DNA of 64,000 nt from Molossus alvarezi (GCA_037176705.1 CM073887.1:58675001-58739000), one strand, 5' to 3'. Shown: positions 1 to 11,160, counted from the first letter of the stretch. Made by a program: numbers and translations. Notes: generated by a model not told the origin, from the sequence alone.

Positions 1-214
1 GGGTGGAGACTGGGAGGGGGCAGCTGGAGCACGTGGGTTCTGCCTCTGACTTGGGGAACCCAGGTTTTCCCCAGTAGCTATGTCTGCCTTCCTGCTTTGG
101 TTTCTTGGGGTCCCCAGGCCAGGGTTGTCACTGTATCTATTGGGCTGGGTGGGGCCATCTGTTCTCCCTGCAGTTGGCAGTGTGTCTTTGACTTATTCCA
201 TAAGAGGAGGTCCA

Positions 215-440
215 GCCTGGTGATTAAAAGTGAGCACCACACTGCCTTGGGTTCAAATGCTGGCTCTACCCCAAACTGCTATGTGACCCTGAGTGAGTGT
301 CTTTACCTCTTGAGGCCTCAGTTTCCTTCCCTGTAAAGTGAAGTGATACTTCTATGTTATTGGGCAGCTCTGAGGATGACACAAGTACATACATGTCAAA
401 TGCTTAGAGCTGGGCCTGGCCAACAGTGAGTGCTCAAAAA
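215..440 (+). repeat. MIR SINE remnant
   Basis: Diverged MIR core: gggttcaaatgctggctc, then tgtgaccctgagtgagt, then ggcctcagtttccttc. It lies downstream of DAND5; bases 1-214 show nothing recognisable. Confidence 0.65.
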
Positions 441-645
441 GTGTGCTGACTCTGAGTGGTCCACCTCATGGCTGGGGCTATGTCTGGTGTCCATGGGAGC
501 AGGGTGAGGACTCGGGAGGCCTATCTGGCTCTCCCTGCATCCCTGGTCTCTTTGACCCAGTGTACATAATCCAGGTCCGTGTCTTTCTGACTCCCCACAT
601 CTCTCCAAGGTGCATGTGTCTATGTGTCAGTCGAAGATGCTCAGC

Positions 646-3174
646 TCATGCCTTCGGGCTGCACTGACACCTCTCAACCAGCACTGTCGATGTCCTCACC
701 CGCCGACGAGAGACTGGGCTGCCCACCCGACACCACAGGAACACGGGTACCCAGTGCCTTCGAGTGGGCACACAGCTGTTGCAGAGGACAAGCGAGGCAG
801 GGTCCACACCAGGGATGAAGAATGAGGAGCAGTAGCCAAAACAGAGGTGATTACGGAGGCGCATGGCCATGCATCCTGGCTGGGAGAGCACCTGGGGCCA
901 GAGGCAGGGAGACAGGTCAAGAACAGTAAAGTCTGAGGCCAGACTAATGAGAATAACTCCCCTTCCATTTCCACCCCACCTTGAGAAGCATGGATGCCTG
1001 GGCTCAAGTCCTTACTCTGCCATCTGCTCGCTGTGTGACTTGGGGTAAGTTATTCTACCTCTCTGGGCCTCAGTTTCTTTGCCTGTGAAATCATCGAAGT
1101 TCAACCAGGAAAAAAAGAAACCACTCTAGGTCTTTCAACAGAGAGGATTAATAGAGAGAAAGGGGGAGGAACAGCAGGAAGTGGTGACATTACAGGAGCC
1201 TGGGAGTTACACAGAAAGCCTAGGCCTATTACCTAGCACACAGTCAGTGCTCAATAAATATTAATTCCTGCCCAGCCAGTGTGTCTCAATGGATTGAGCA
1301 TTGTCCCATGAACTGAGAGGTCCGGGTTCGACTCCCGGTCAGGGCACATACCAGGTTGTGGGCTCAGTCCCCAGTGGGGGGCGTGCAGGAGGCAGCTGAT
1401 TGATGTTTCTATCACACATAGATGTTTCTCTCTCTTTTCCTTCCTTTCTCTAAAAAATCAATAAAAACATTAAAATAAATAAATGATAGTTCCTTCTATG
1501 ATCCCCTCCAACTAAGTGAATCTACCAACTCACCCCCTGATCAGGACCCTTCTCTGATTAAACTCTGCACTCCCTCCTCTGCCCCTCTTCCCACAACCTC
1601 ATCTCCCACCCTCTCCTCCCCCCCCCCTCACTCTGCCCCAGCCACCCCAGCCTCTTGCTCTGAGTTACAAAGAAATCAACATTAAGGCAGACTTTGGTAC
1701 ACCTGGCTTCAAAGCCTGGGCCAGAAACAACACATGGCATGAATTCCTACAGCCATTATGGAGCACCAACTGAATGCAACTATGAAGGTGCTGCCCATAT
1801 TCCTCTCATTCAGGCTGGCCAAAAGTGCTTAGCAGGCAGGTGCTACTATTGTTCATCATTCAGCAAACACTGAGTTCCTCCCAATGTGCCTGGCTCTGCT
1901 CTGCAGCCTGGGGATAGGGACACAGAGTGAATAAGGCATAAATATTCCTGCCCTGGTGGAATACACATTCTACTGAGGAAGACAGATGATAAATGCAATT
2001 ATAGAATCAATTTCACTTTTTAGGTGATGATGTGTACTACAATAAGAAATAAAGAGACCAGCCGGTGTGGCTCAGTGGTTGAGCATTGACCCATGCACCA
2101 AGAGGTTGCTGGTTTGATTTTTGGTCAGGGCACATGCCCAGGTTGTGAGCCAAATCCCCAGTGAGGGGTATGCAGGAGGCGGCCAATCGATGTTCTCTCT
2201 CATCGATGTTTCTATCTCTCTCTCCCTCTCCCTTCCTCTCTCTCTAAAAAAAGAAAGAAAGCAGAAAAGGGGGGAATGGGGTGGGAGGTGCTGCATTTTT
2301 AAACAGAGTTTGAGTAAAAATCTGAAGGAGGCAAAAGAAGGAGCCATAGAATGTCAGGGTGGGGGGAGGTGTTATAGGCAAAAGAACAGCCAGTAGTATA
2401 TAACGTTGGTGCGTCTGGGGAAAAGTAAGGAGGCAGGTGTGGCAGGAGCGTAGTGGGCAAGGGGGAGCTGGGAGGAGGTAACAGCAGGGAGGGAACAGGC
2501 AAATGAAGCAGGACCTTGTGGGCTGCCGGAAAAACGTGGGCTTTTGCTCTGGGTGAGGTAGGAGTCATGGAGAGTTCTGAGCAAAGAGATATGACCTGAC
2601 TCAGGAGCTCACAGGTGCATGTGGCCATTAAATGGAAACAGACTTGGGGACAGGGTGGTGATAGCAGAAGCTGGGAGACCAGGATAGGGGAAATTGCTTT
2701 GGCAGTGATGGGAAAGACATATAAGGGAGGAAACAGGATCAGAGATAGATAAAGGATGCAGGGTTTGATTCCAAATCTGGCGCCACAGCCCATGCTCTCT
2801 GTCAATGCTAAAGCCCAGCCCTCTCCTTCCCCCACACACATGCTCACCTGAGTAAAGGGCACAGCCTTGCACATCTCCTGGGCCACTTCTTGTGGGTCCA
2901 GTGGGAGAGTCATGGTGGCGGCCACCTCCTGCCCATGCTGCAGCCCACCTATCTGCATATGCCCATTTTTCTGCAGGTTCAAGAAGGCCTTCCAGCTGCT
3001 GAGGGCAGAAGATGGCACCGGGGAGGCCTGGGCCCCTAAGCCCAGAGTTAGAGTCTGATTGGTGGCAACCCTGGGCTGGGGTGGGGGACCCTGGGATCCA
3101 GGCTTCCCCAAGCCTGTGGGTAGCCAGGCTCCACAGAGCAGGCTCAGAATTGTGGTCAGCTGGCCGAGGATCAT
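646..3174 (-). CDS. DAND5: DAND5 (Cerberus-like 2 / Coco), DAN-family secreted antagonist, 2 coding exons
   Basis: Coding exons are 2848-3174 (109 codons, from the ATG) and 646-891 (81 codons plus TGA); the intron joins CAG|gtgagca to ccccag|GTG in phase 0, giving 190 residues, against 189 in human. The N-terminus (MILGQLTTILSLLCGAWLPTG) has the hydrophobic core of a signal peptide. Residues 40-109 contain the family-typical SALSSWKAFL and MTLPLDPQEV stretches and end CKAVPFTQ. Exon 2 carries the cystine-knot core (GCMAMRLRNHLCFGYC, then VLCNSC, FLWC, VERCQCSPKA). The known family binds and blocks Nodal and BMP ligands outside the cell and sets left-right asymmetry. An in-frame extension exists upstream of 3174, but this ATG begins the conserved signal peptide. 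No AATAAA or ATTAAA was seen on the minus strand between the stop and position 1, so the 3' end probably lies outside the window. Recognition by protein similarity is firm; expression is not shown. Confidence 0.95.
985..1095 (+). repeat. MIR SINE remnant in the DAND5 intron
   Basis: MIR core with tactctgccatctgctcg, ctgtgtgacttggggtaag and gggcctcagtttctttgcc. The rest of the 2-kb intron holds two Ves-S copies and an older repeat at about 1850-2010. Confidence 0.65.
1270..1486 (+). mobile_element. Ves-S SINE in the DAND5 intron
   Basis: Starts gcccagccagtgtgtctc, ends ctctaaaaaatcaataaa plus an A/T-rich tail. Antisense to DAND5. Confidence 0.85.
2060..2270 (+). mobile_element. Ves-S SINE in the DAND5 intron
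   Basis: Starts accagccggtgtggctcag, ends in ctctctctctaaaaaaag. Antisense to DAND5. Confidence 0.85.
2271..2847. other. DAND5 intron, rest
   Basis: A diverged repeat-like stretch rich in agtgggcaaggg and cctgactcaggagctc phrases; similar phrases recur at 42,880-43,160 and 44,460-44,760, so it is probably an old dispersed repeat. Family not recognised. Confidence 0.35.
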
Positions 3175-3489
3175 GTTTGGTTGTCTGAGACTGGGCTCAG
3201 GGTCCTGAGCAGTTGACCCTGCTGTCTGGTGAATGGAGTCTATGCTCATCAAACCTACTTTTAATGGCCTGCCCCCCACTTGGGCAGCTTTGGAGTCGCC
3301 TCTGCAAACTCCAGAGTAAACCCAGACCTGCTGTGTTCCCACTCCTCCCCCCAGCATGGCAGGGGACCTGGGGGCAGGGGCTGCTGGTGTGTGGGCTGAG
3401 GGACCAGGAAAGGACAGGGGCACAATGCCAGAGTCCTTGAGGGCTCTGTACCTGGTTTTGGGCCCCATTCATCCATTCAGCAAAACCAG

Positions 3490-3655
3490 ACTTTGCAGTT
3501 AAGCTACTCAGGTTTTAATCCCCACATTGCAATTTCCTGGCTGTGCAACCTTGGTCAAGTCCCTTAACCACTCTGGGCCTCAGCTTCCTCCTCTGAACTA
3601 TGGAGATAATAACAGTCCCTACCTGGTAAGGTTGCTCTGAGAGCTTAAAGAGATA
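3490..3655 (+). repeat. MIR SINE remnant
   Basis: Core ctggctgtgcaaccttgg, tcccttaaccactctggg, cctcagcttcctcctctg. Confidence 0.65.
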
Positions 3656-3673
3656 ATTTATTTAAGGAGTTTA

Positions 3674-3798
3674 TTTATTAGTGGGGTTTTTTTTTTTTTT
3701 GGTTTTTTTTTAGTACGTGCCCCTAGCGGGAACCAAACCCAGGACTCTCTGGTCTGCAGGCCGATGCTCCAACCACTGAGCCAAACTGGCCAGGACTG
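3674..3798 (-). mobile_element. Ves-mini SINE
   Basis: tRNA-like head only, with a poly(A) tail (poly-T on plus). Flanked by an 11-bp TSD, taaggagttta, at 3663-3673 and 3799-3809. Confidence 0.85.
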
Positions 3799-4189
3799 TA
3801 AGGAGTTTAAAAAAGAAACTGGTACACAGTAGTACTGTGAGTAAGCTATAATTAACATTATTGCAATTGGTTTTTCTTAATCACCTGTTAGAGGCCAAGC
3901 ATAATTCTGAGCCCTGGGGATACAGGTGGACAAAACAGAAAATGGGTCCTTACATTGTAGTGCAGAAAACAAACAATACAAGATAAATTAAATGATTTTA
4001 GAATCTTAAACATTAAGAAGATATTAAAAAGGGCTGTGCCTTACAGGTGTCTTGAGGGGGGGGGGGCTTCTGCCCCCAGGGTGGTCAGAAGGACGGCCTC
4101 CTAGGGAGGTGACATTTTTGCAGAGTCCTGAGATAGTGCCAAAGGCAAACAGCCTGGTGGGGAGTGGAGGTTAGAGTGCCTGAAGCACA

Positions 4190-4425
4190 TAGGCTTTGGG
4201 GCCCCGAGAGCGCCGGGGAGTCCCGGCCGGGCCCTGGCACCTCTGAAGCCCACATTTCGCACCCAGGTGAGGCACTGCAGGCCGCGGGGCCGTGGGAAGC
4301 GGCAGGGCGGGTCCTTCCCGCGCCCCAAGGGCTGCTCAGGCTATGGGGCCGGTTCGCCCTCTGGCGGTGGCTCTCAGTACTGCGGGCCCGACTCCCGCGG
4401 CACCTGAGGTCCTATCTTAACGAGG
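4190..4425. other. Small GC-rich, CpG-bearing island of unknown role
   Basis: Contains gccccgagagcgccgggg, gtcccggccgggccctgg, ggccgcggggccgtgg and an exon-donor-like cacccag|gtgagg at about 4261-4272. It lies about 1 kb upstream of the DAND5 ATG. No protein similarity was recognised in either strand. Confidence 0.4.
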
Positions 4426-4439
4426 TCCTCTAGACCCAG

Positions 4440-4930
4440 CTAACGGCAGTTCCATCCTGCCAGGAGCTAAGGCCCCAAACTTTGGAGCATCCTTGACCCC
4501 TCACTTTCTCTGAGCCCACCCTTCCCCATATGACGTGACAGAAAGTCCTGTCCGCTTCAAAATCCACCCAGAATCCACCCATTTCTTACTCCCTCTTCCG
4601 TCCTCAACCCGGACACGGCCTCTATTATCTCCCACCTGAACCAGTATAGTATCTCCATTCTGGTCCCCCAGCTCCCGCCCACAAAGTCTGTTCCCCCTAC
4701 AGCCGCCAGAGGGTGCCCTGAGGCCGGGCACGTCCCTCTTCTGCTCAGAACCCTCCAGGGCTGCCACCTTATCCAGAGTAACAGCCAAAGTCCTCACTGC
4801 AGCCCACCAGGGCTGGTACTGTCGGCTCCCATAACCTCTTCACCCTTGACTCTCCTCACTCTCTCCCCCTCAAGCCACCTGGGCCTCCTCGCTATTTCCC
4901 CGACTCACCAGGCATAAGTCCATAATACTG
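4440..4930. repeat. Old LINE (L2-like) remnant
   Basis: Phrases such as cccttctgctcagaaccctcc and gccaaagtcctcactgcag match the style of L2 3' sequence; a related stretch lies at 13,950-14,200. The family call is by recollection, not alignment. Confidence 0.4.
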
Positions 4931-4974
4931 CATATCTGTACCGGGCTGCACACGCTCTTATAGTTTTAACATGA

Positions 4975-5070
4975 AAAGATACAGAGAAGAAGAAGGAGAA
5001 AGAGAAGGAGGAGAAGGGGGTGAAGGAGAAGGAGAAGGAGAAGGAGAAGAAGGAGAAAGAGGAGAAGAAG
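4975..5070. repeat. GA-rich microsatellite (GGAGAA-type)
   Basis: Imperfect run of agaagg/gagaag units. Open in one frame only because of its composition. Confidence 0.9.
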
Positions 5071-5380
5071 TTAAAAACACTTCAGAACAGGGTGTCTATT
5101 ATGTCCTGACCTTTTGGGGGAGGGGAGTAAGAACATACAGCTACAATTTATTTGTATTTGAATACTGGGGAAAACCAGCAAGATTTTCCTGTTGGAAAGA
5201 GGCATGAAAATGGGTGGATGAGACTGGGGGAGCTGAAGGGGGCAGCTTTACTTTAGAGTTTAAAAATTGTTTCAACCATGCAAAAAAAAAAAAAGAAACT
5301 TGTAAAAATGAAAGAAAAAAAAAAAGAAAAGAAATGAAAGCAATTTATACCTTTTTTCTGCCCCTTGCTCTTTGTTGTTC

Positions 5381-5817
5381 TTGTTATTGACACTAGAGAG
5401 ACAGGAAGTGGGAGAGAGAGAAACATTGATTTTTTGTTCCACTTATTTATGCATTCATTGGTTGCTTTTTTTTTTTTTTCCATCCTCACCTGAGGACATT
5501 TTTCCATTTTTTGTACAGATAGAGTGGGAGGGAGAGAGAGGAAGAGAGAGAGAGAGAAAAACATTGACGTGAAAGGGACACATCGAGTGGCTGCCACCCG
5601 CACGACCAACCAGGGCCGGGGACAAACTGCAACCAAGGTACGTGCCCTTAGCGGGAACCGAACCCGGGTCTCTCCCGACCGCAGGCCGACGCTCTAACCG
5701 CTGAGCCAAACCGGCCAGGGCTATTGGTTGCTTCTTGTATGTGCCCTGAGGGAGATGGAACCTGCAACCTCAGCGTATGGGAGGGCACTCTAACCAACTG
5801 AGCTACCTGGCCAGGGC
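5381..5817 (-). mobile_element. Older Ves-like SINE, split by a younger one
   Basis: Halves 5381-5467 and 5734-5817 join into one diverged SINE (gagagaaacattgat ... gagctacctggccagggc). Its head reads accaactgagctacctgg, unlike the other Ves forms here. Confidence 0.7.
5468..5722 (-). mobile_element. Ves-L SINE nested in an older SINE
   Basis: Complete, with CpGs largely kept, so fairly young. TSD attggttgctt at 5457-5467 and 5723-5733. Confidence 0.9.
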
Positions 5818-5883
5818 AGCCCCTTGCTCTTTAAGTGAAGTATTTTGGGCATTCAATTAAGTGTGCCCCAAAATATAACAAAA

Positions 5884-6060
5884 ATGCCCTGTGTGGCTCG
5901 GTTGGAGCATTGCCTGGCACACCCGAGGGTTGCTGGTTCAATCCCCCGTAGGGCACATACCGGAGGCAACCGATGGCTGTTTCCCTCTCACATCAATGTT
6001 TCTCTCTTCCCCTCCCCTCCTCTCTCTAGAATCAATGAAAAACATATTCTAAGGGAGGAT
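5884..6060 (+). mobile_element. Diverged Ves SINE
   Basis: Starts tgccctgtgtggctcggt; the middle is shortened; ends ctctagaatcaatgaaaaa. Confidence 0.75.
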
Positions 6061-6196
6061 TTACATATATATAACAACAACAAAAATAACAAAACCCGCT
6101 GTACTCCTAATAGTTACCCCAATTAAGAAATAAAAGATTAACACTGCTGGTGGGAATGCAAACTGGTGCAGCCACTATGGAAAATAATACAGTGTT

Positions 6197-6315
6197 GCCC
6201 TGGCCAGTTTGGTTCAGCGGTTAGAGCGTTGGCCTGTGGACCAGAGAGTCCTGGGTTCAGTTCCCGCTAAGGGCATGTACCAAAAATAATTAATTAATTA
6301 ATTAATTAATTAATT
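6197..6315 (+). mobile_element. Ves-mini SINE with (TTAA)n tail
   Basis: Head only, ending gggcatgtacc, then an A/T tail expanded to ttaattaatt. TSD cagtgtt at 6190-6196 and 6316-6322. Confidence 0.85.
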
Positions 6316-6575
6316 CAGTGTTTCCTCAAAAAATTTAAAATATAACTGCCATTTTACCTAGTGATTCCACTTCTATGAATATATTCTAATAAGCCTGAAA
6401 CACCAATCAAAAAGAATATATGCACACCTATGTTCATAGCAGCACTATTTACAATAGCTAAGATCTGGAAACAACCCAAGTGTCCATCAGTAAATGAGTG
6501 GATAAAAAAACGGTGGCTTGAATATTCATAGTTTGAAAGTTACACAATGGAATACTATGCAGCTGTAAGAAAGAT

Positions 6576-6819
6576 TTTTTTTTTTTTTTAATCCTCATTT
6601 GAGGATAATTTTGCATTTATCTTCAGATGGAGCGAGAGGGAAGAACAGAGAGAGAAACATCAATGTGAGAGAGACACATTGAGTCGTTGCCACCCACATG
6701 ACCCCAACCAGGGCCAGGGACAAACTGCAATCGAGGTATGTCCCTTAGCAAAAACCGAACCCAGGCCCTCTGGTCTGCAGGCAGACACTCTAATCACTGA
6801 GCTAAACCAGCCAGGGCAA
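6576..6819 (-). mobile_element. Ves-L SINE inside L1
   Basis: TSD aagaaagat at 6567-6575 and 6820-6828. Confidence 0.88.
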
Positions 6820-7170
6820 AAGAAAGATCTCTTACCCTTTGAGATGTCATGAAGGGACCTGGAGAGTATTATGCTAACCTAAATAAGCCAGTAAGAGAAA
6901 GACTAGTACCACATTATCTCACTTATTTATGGAATATAATGAACAAAATAAGCTGAGGATCAAAATAGATCCAGAAACATGGAAGTAGGGAACAGACTGA
7001 CAAACCTCAGAGGGAAGGGGGTTAGAGGGTGGGAAGAGATAAACCAAAGAACTTATATGCATATATACATAATCAGTGGACACAGAAAATAGTTTGGGGA
7101 AAGCAGGAGGAGGGTGGGAGTGGGAAGGAGGAGGTCAATGGGAGGGGATACACACACACAATATATATAT

Positions 7171-7263
7171 CTTTTTTTGGTACGTGCCCTTAGCAGGAAC
7201 CAAACCCAGGGCTCTCTGGTCCACAGGCCGATGCTCCAACCGCTGAGCCAAACTGGCCAGGGC
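7171..7263 (-). mobile_element. Ves-mini SINE inside the L1 3' end
   Basis: Head only; A-tail (T on plus) directly next to the gtacgtgccc block. Preceded by (CA)n(TA)n. Confidence 0.85.
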
Positions 7264-7300
7264 CACAAAAATATTTTCTTAAAAAAAAAAAAAAAAAAAA

Positions 7301-8396
7301 GCCCAGGAGAGGTCTAAAGTAGAAGAAACTACTGAACAATCTGTTACAAAGAGCAGATTACCTCTACGAGCCCAGATAAATCTTTAGTTAACTTGAGGGG
7401 TTTTCATTTTATTTTTAAGAAAAATTAAAAATAAAACCTGTAACCTCAACTTGAGCTTTGTGTATAGATTAAAAACAAATAGAAAATGTCAAGGCAGTGC
7501 TGTAAGTTTAGTTGAATTTAATGTCTTCCCATTTTTTCTGTCATTTCTCTGTAGTTTACTGTGTATGTAGCTTTTGATATAAAAATGTCATTTTATAACA
7601 AATGAAAATCATTTTGCTTATCTATTACTTCATAGCAAATATATAGAAGCTGCACTATTCTTCTGTGGCTTGAACTTTAATAGGGAAATATTGCCAGTGT
7701 TTGATCTTGGGAAGGACCATCTCCTTTCTTTTTTTGCTATGATTGGATTGTGTATATGTTTGCTTGCCTCCTTCCCCAGATTTTTTCCATTCTGCCTTCT
7801 TAGCTCACTTTCTCCTATTTTATTTGTCAATAAACCATTTGTAGAGCTCCACATTGGTATTCATTATTATTATGAGACAGCCGAATTTTACCTCGCTATC
7901 TTTAATACTTTTTTATGGTTATTTCTCAAATCACTGTCAACAATAAAGATAACCCTAGAAGGTCCTTTTCAACTTTTTAATGTGTTTCCCCCTACATATG
8001 AAAGCATGTAATTCCTTTATGAAGCCTAACACGTGAGCCTCCGCAGAGTTCATAAAAAGCCAGCTTCTCTAGAATATAGATTGCTATTACAAGAGAACTA
8101 CCGAGATCTGATTAATGGCTGTGTGACCCCATTTAATGCCTGTGTCGTATGCAGAAAGTCACAGTGGCTAAAGGGCTTTTTGAAGCTATTAATTATGACT
8201 ATAATTTGTATTCTTTTGTTTACCCGATAAAACTTTTTATTGCTCTTTGTATATAATAAAATATGTATATGTGTATTTTTTCTGTTGAAATCTTAATATT
8301 TAGAAGAGCTCTGACAATTTTGATCTGGCAACCAAATTCCTGGAAGTTGAGACACTTCAGCATGAAGAACCAGAACACTTACAAGGAATTAATTAG
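7301..8396. other. AT-rich intergenic stretch without a gene
   Basis: No known protein, no repeat I could name. A 113-residue open frame at 7670-8011 has no recognisable motif and atypical codon use for a bat gene. Confidence 0.5.
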
Positions 8397-8502
8397 TCCC
8401 CCATTATCCACGGTTCTGCTTTTGGGGTTTCAGTTATCCACAGTTAACAACGGTCTGAAAGTATTAAATGGAAAATTTAAGAAATAAACAATTCATAAGT
8501 TT
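8397..8502. mobile_element. Tigger/MER2-like DNA transposon end
   Basis: Phrases cccccattatccacggt, ggtttcagttatccacag and ggaaaatttaagaaataaac match the terminal part of mariner-type Tigger elements. Confidence 0.6.
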
Positions 8503-8519
8503 AAAAAAAAAAAAAAAAA

Positions 8520-8739
8520 AGCCCAGCCAGTGTGGCTCAGTGGTTGAGCATTAATTCATGCACTAAGAGGTCGCCCGTTCAATTCCTGGTCAGGGCACAC
8601 GCCCAGGTTGTGGGCTAAATCCCCAGTGGAGAGTATGCAGGAGGCAGCCAATCAATGCTCTCTCTAATCAATGTTTCTATCTCTCCCTCCCTCTCCCTCC
8701 CTCTCTCTCTAAAATCAATGAAGAAAAAAATAATTTTGG
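8520..8739 (+). mobile_element. Ves-S SINE
   Basis: Preceded by an 18-base A-run. First of six SINEs on the plus strand up to 10,034. Confidence 0.85.
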
Positions 8740-8929
8740 GCCCTGGCCAGTTTGACTCAGCGGTTGGGGCTTCGGCCTGTGTACCTCGGTTGTGGTTTGT
8801 CCCCGGCCCTGGTTGGTCATGCGGGTGGCAGCCACTCAATGTGTCCCTTTCACGTCAATGTTTCTCTCTCTCTCCCTCCCTCCCACTCTATTTGATGATA
8901 AATGGAAAAAAATATCCTCGGGTGAGGAT
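8740..8929 (+). mobile_element. Ves-L SINE lacking its B-box region
   Basis: The head jumps from cttcggcctgtg to tacctcgg, so about 40 bases including the internal B-box promoter are gone. Followed by a (TA)n run at 8932-8952. Confidence 0.82.
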
Positions 8930-9031
8930 GGATATATATATATATATATATATTTTTTTTTTTTTTCTCCAAAATAAGATTGTATACCAACTCTACTTAA
9001 ATAAAAACTATATATAAAAAATCAAAATAAA

Positions 9032-9290
9032 GCCCTGGCCAGTTTGGCTCAGCGGTTAGAGTGTTGGCCTGCGGATCAGAGAGACCTGGGTTTGGTTCCC
9101 GCTAAGGGCACGTACCTCGGTTGCAGTTTGTCCCCAGCCCAGTTGGGGTTGTATGGATGGCAACCAGTCAATGTGTTTCCCTCACATTGATGTTTCTCTC
9201 TCTCTCATATTTCCTTTCTCCCTCCAACTCTATCTGAAGATAAATGCAAAAATGTCCTGGAGTGAGGATAAAAAACAAAAATGACAACAA
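9032..9290 (+). mobile_element. Ves-L SINE
   Basis: Complete head and tail block (gtcctggagtgaggat); tail ends in (ACA)n. Confidence 0.88.
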
Positions 9291-9344
9291 CAACAACAAC
9301 AAAACAAACAATAAATAAATAAAAATAAAAGATTAGAGATATGA

Positions 9345-9555
9345 GCCCTGGCCAGAGTGGCTCAGTTAGTTGAGCATCATCCCATGCACCAAAGTGTCAC
9401 AGGTTTGATTCCTGGGCAGGGCACATACCCACAACCTGGGTTCGATCCTCGGTTGGGGAGCATACAGGAGACAACTGATCAATGTTTCTCTCACATCTGT
9501 GTTTCTCTCTCTCTCTCTGAAAAATCAACAAAAACATATTAAAAATAAATAAATA
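9345..9555 (+). mobile_element. Ves-S SINE, first of a three-SINE block
   Basis: Left flank gattagagatatgag (9331-9345) is repeated only after the third SINE (10035-10049). Confidence 0.85.
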
Positions 9556-9770
9556 GCCCTGTCTGGTTTGGTTTAGCAATAGAGCATCAGCCCACAGACC
9601 AAAGGGACTGGGGTTCAATTACCAGTCAAGGGCACATACCTGGGTTGTAGGTTCAATCCCAGGCCCTGGTCATGGTCATGTGAAAGGCAACCAATGGATG
9701 TGTCTCTCTCACATCAATGTTTCTCTCTCTCCTTCCCCTCCTTTCCACGCTATCTAAAAATCAATGGAAA
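9556..9770 (+). mobile_element. Ves SINE (L-type head, short end), second of the block
   Basis: Starts gccctgtctggtttggttt, ends ctaaaaatcaatggaaa, directly abutting the next SINE. Confidence 0.82.
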
Positions 9771-10034
9771 GCCCTGGCCAGTTTGGCTCAGCGGTTAGAG
9801 CATCGGTCTGCGGTCCAGAGAGACCTGGGTTCGGTTCCTGCTAAGGGCGTATACCTCGGTTGCAGTTTGTCCCCAGCCCTTGTTGGGTCGTGCGGGTGGC
9901 AGCCACTTGATGTGTCCCTTTCTCTCTCTCTTTCTTCCTCTCTCTCCCTCCCACTCTATCTGAACAACAACAAAAAAATCAATAGAAAAATATTCTCGGG
10001 TGAGAATGAACAAAAACAAATAAATAAAGTAAAA
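9771..10034 (+). mobile_element. Ves-L SINE, third of the block
   Basis: Complete; tail carries (AAC)n and (AAAT)n. Its right flank is the partner of the TSD left of 9345. Confidence 0.88.
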
Positions 10035-10074
10035 GATTACAGATATGAGAGAAATGTGATCTATACTTATCCCT

Positions 10075-10390
10075 AATCCCTGAATTTGCCAGTTATAATT
10101 CCCCAGGCTGTATTCATAGTTTTACTACATAGGTATACATTCACAAAAGATACATAAAAAGTTGTTTTGTGTGTTTTAAACATAATATGCACGGTATCAT
10201 AATGTAGATTCTTTAACTTTCACCTGTATTCTATTTCTTGTTCCAGCCTTTTCACTGCTGAAGAGTATTCTACTGCACACACATACCCCACTTTTCTTTC
10301 TCCATTATCCAAATTTTAACTATCACATTCCTGCAAAGAACATTTTGAAACATGACTCTTTTCCACCTGGCTTTTCACACTTACTCCGTA
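10075..10390 (-). repeat. Old L1 (L1M-type) remnant
   Basis: Strongly decayed L1 3' phrases (gagtattctactgcacaca, ctccattatccaaatttt). A related piece continues at about 10,735-10,880. Confidence 0.45.
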
Positions 10391-10545
10391 TCAGTGGTTC
10401 CCATCCCTGGCTGCACATTCTAAGTAGGAAATTGCTGCCCAGACCCTGCTCCAGATCAATTATGCTGGAATCTCTGGGGATGGGCCCCATGCACTAGTGT
10501 TTTTAAAAAGTAACCCAGGGCTGCTTTGAACCCCTGGGCTATATC
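10391..10545 (+). mobile_element. MER5-type hAT remnant
   Basis: Starts cagtggttcccatccctgg and keeps ggctgcacattctaag and the gttttttaaaaag-like block; its 3' terminus is lost. Confidence 0.55.
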
Positions 10546-10556
10546 GTTATATATAG

Positions 10557-10730
10557 CAGTAGGTCTCAAATTTGAGCCTGCATCAATGTCACCTGGAGGG
10601 CTCCCACACAGAGGACCCCACCCCCAGAGCATCTGATTCTGTGATGGAGCCTGAGAACTTGCATTTCTAACAAGTTCCCAGGTGATGTTGATGCTGCTGG
10701 CCTGGTGACCACACTTTGAGAACCATGACA
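10557..10730 (+). mobile_element. MER5A-type nonautonomous hAT element
   Basis: Starts cagtaggtctcaaatttgag and ends ccacactttgagaaccat; internal atttctaacaagttcccag is a hallmark of MER5A. Confidence 0.75.
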
Positions 10731-11160
10731 TAAATAGAGCCTTATTCTTTTTTTAATGTCTGCATAGTACTCCATCCTATGAATATTCAGTTATTTCTTT
10801 AACAAGTCTTCTATTCTTGGATATTTAGATTCTTTTCCATCTTTGATTACAAAAAAAATAATAATAATTTCCTCCAACGGAACATCATCCAGCTATAAAA
10901 TCAATGAAATACTATATTAATTTGCTAGGGCTGCCCTAATAAAATACCCAGCAACTTTAACAACAGAATAAAGACTGGGGGCTTTATCAACAGAAATTTA
11001 TTGTCTCACAGCAGCTCTAGAGGCTGGAAGTCCAAGATCAAGGTGACAGCAAGATCAGTTTCTTCTGAGGCTTCTCTCCTTGGCTTGTAGATGGCCATCT
11101 TCTCCCTGTGTCTTTAAACATGGTCATTCCTCTGTGAGTGTCTGTGCCCAAATTTCATCT

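Larger units (their letters stand above)
6130..7300 (+). mobile_element. 5'-truncated L1, 3' end
   Basis: L1 3' sequence from acactgctggtgggaatgc through gatctcttaccctttgag to a terminal A-run at 7281-7300. Broken by three SINEs (6197, 6576, 7171). No ORF of length. Confidence 0.85.

Noticed and set aside
2299..3468. A 389-residue minus-strand open frame
   Set aside because: It is DAND5 exon 1 read through into intron and 5' flank; the splice donor at 2847 and the conserved second exon show the true structure.
7670..8011. A 113-residue plus-strand open frame in AT-rich DNA
   Set aside because: No motif, no splice context, no upstream CpG or TATA support; expected by chance in low-GC sequence.
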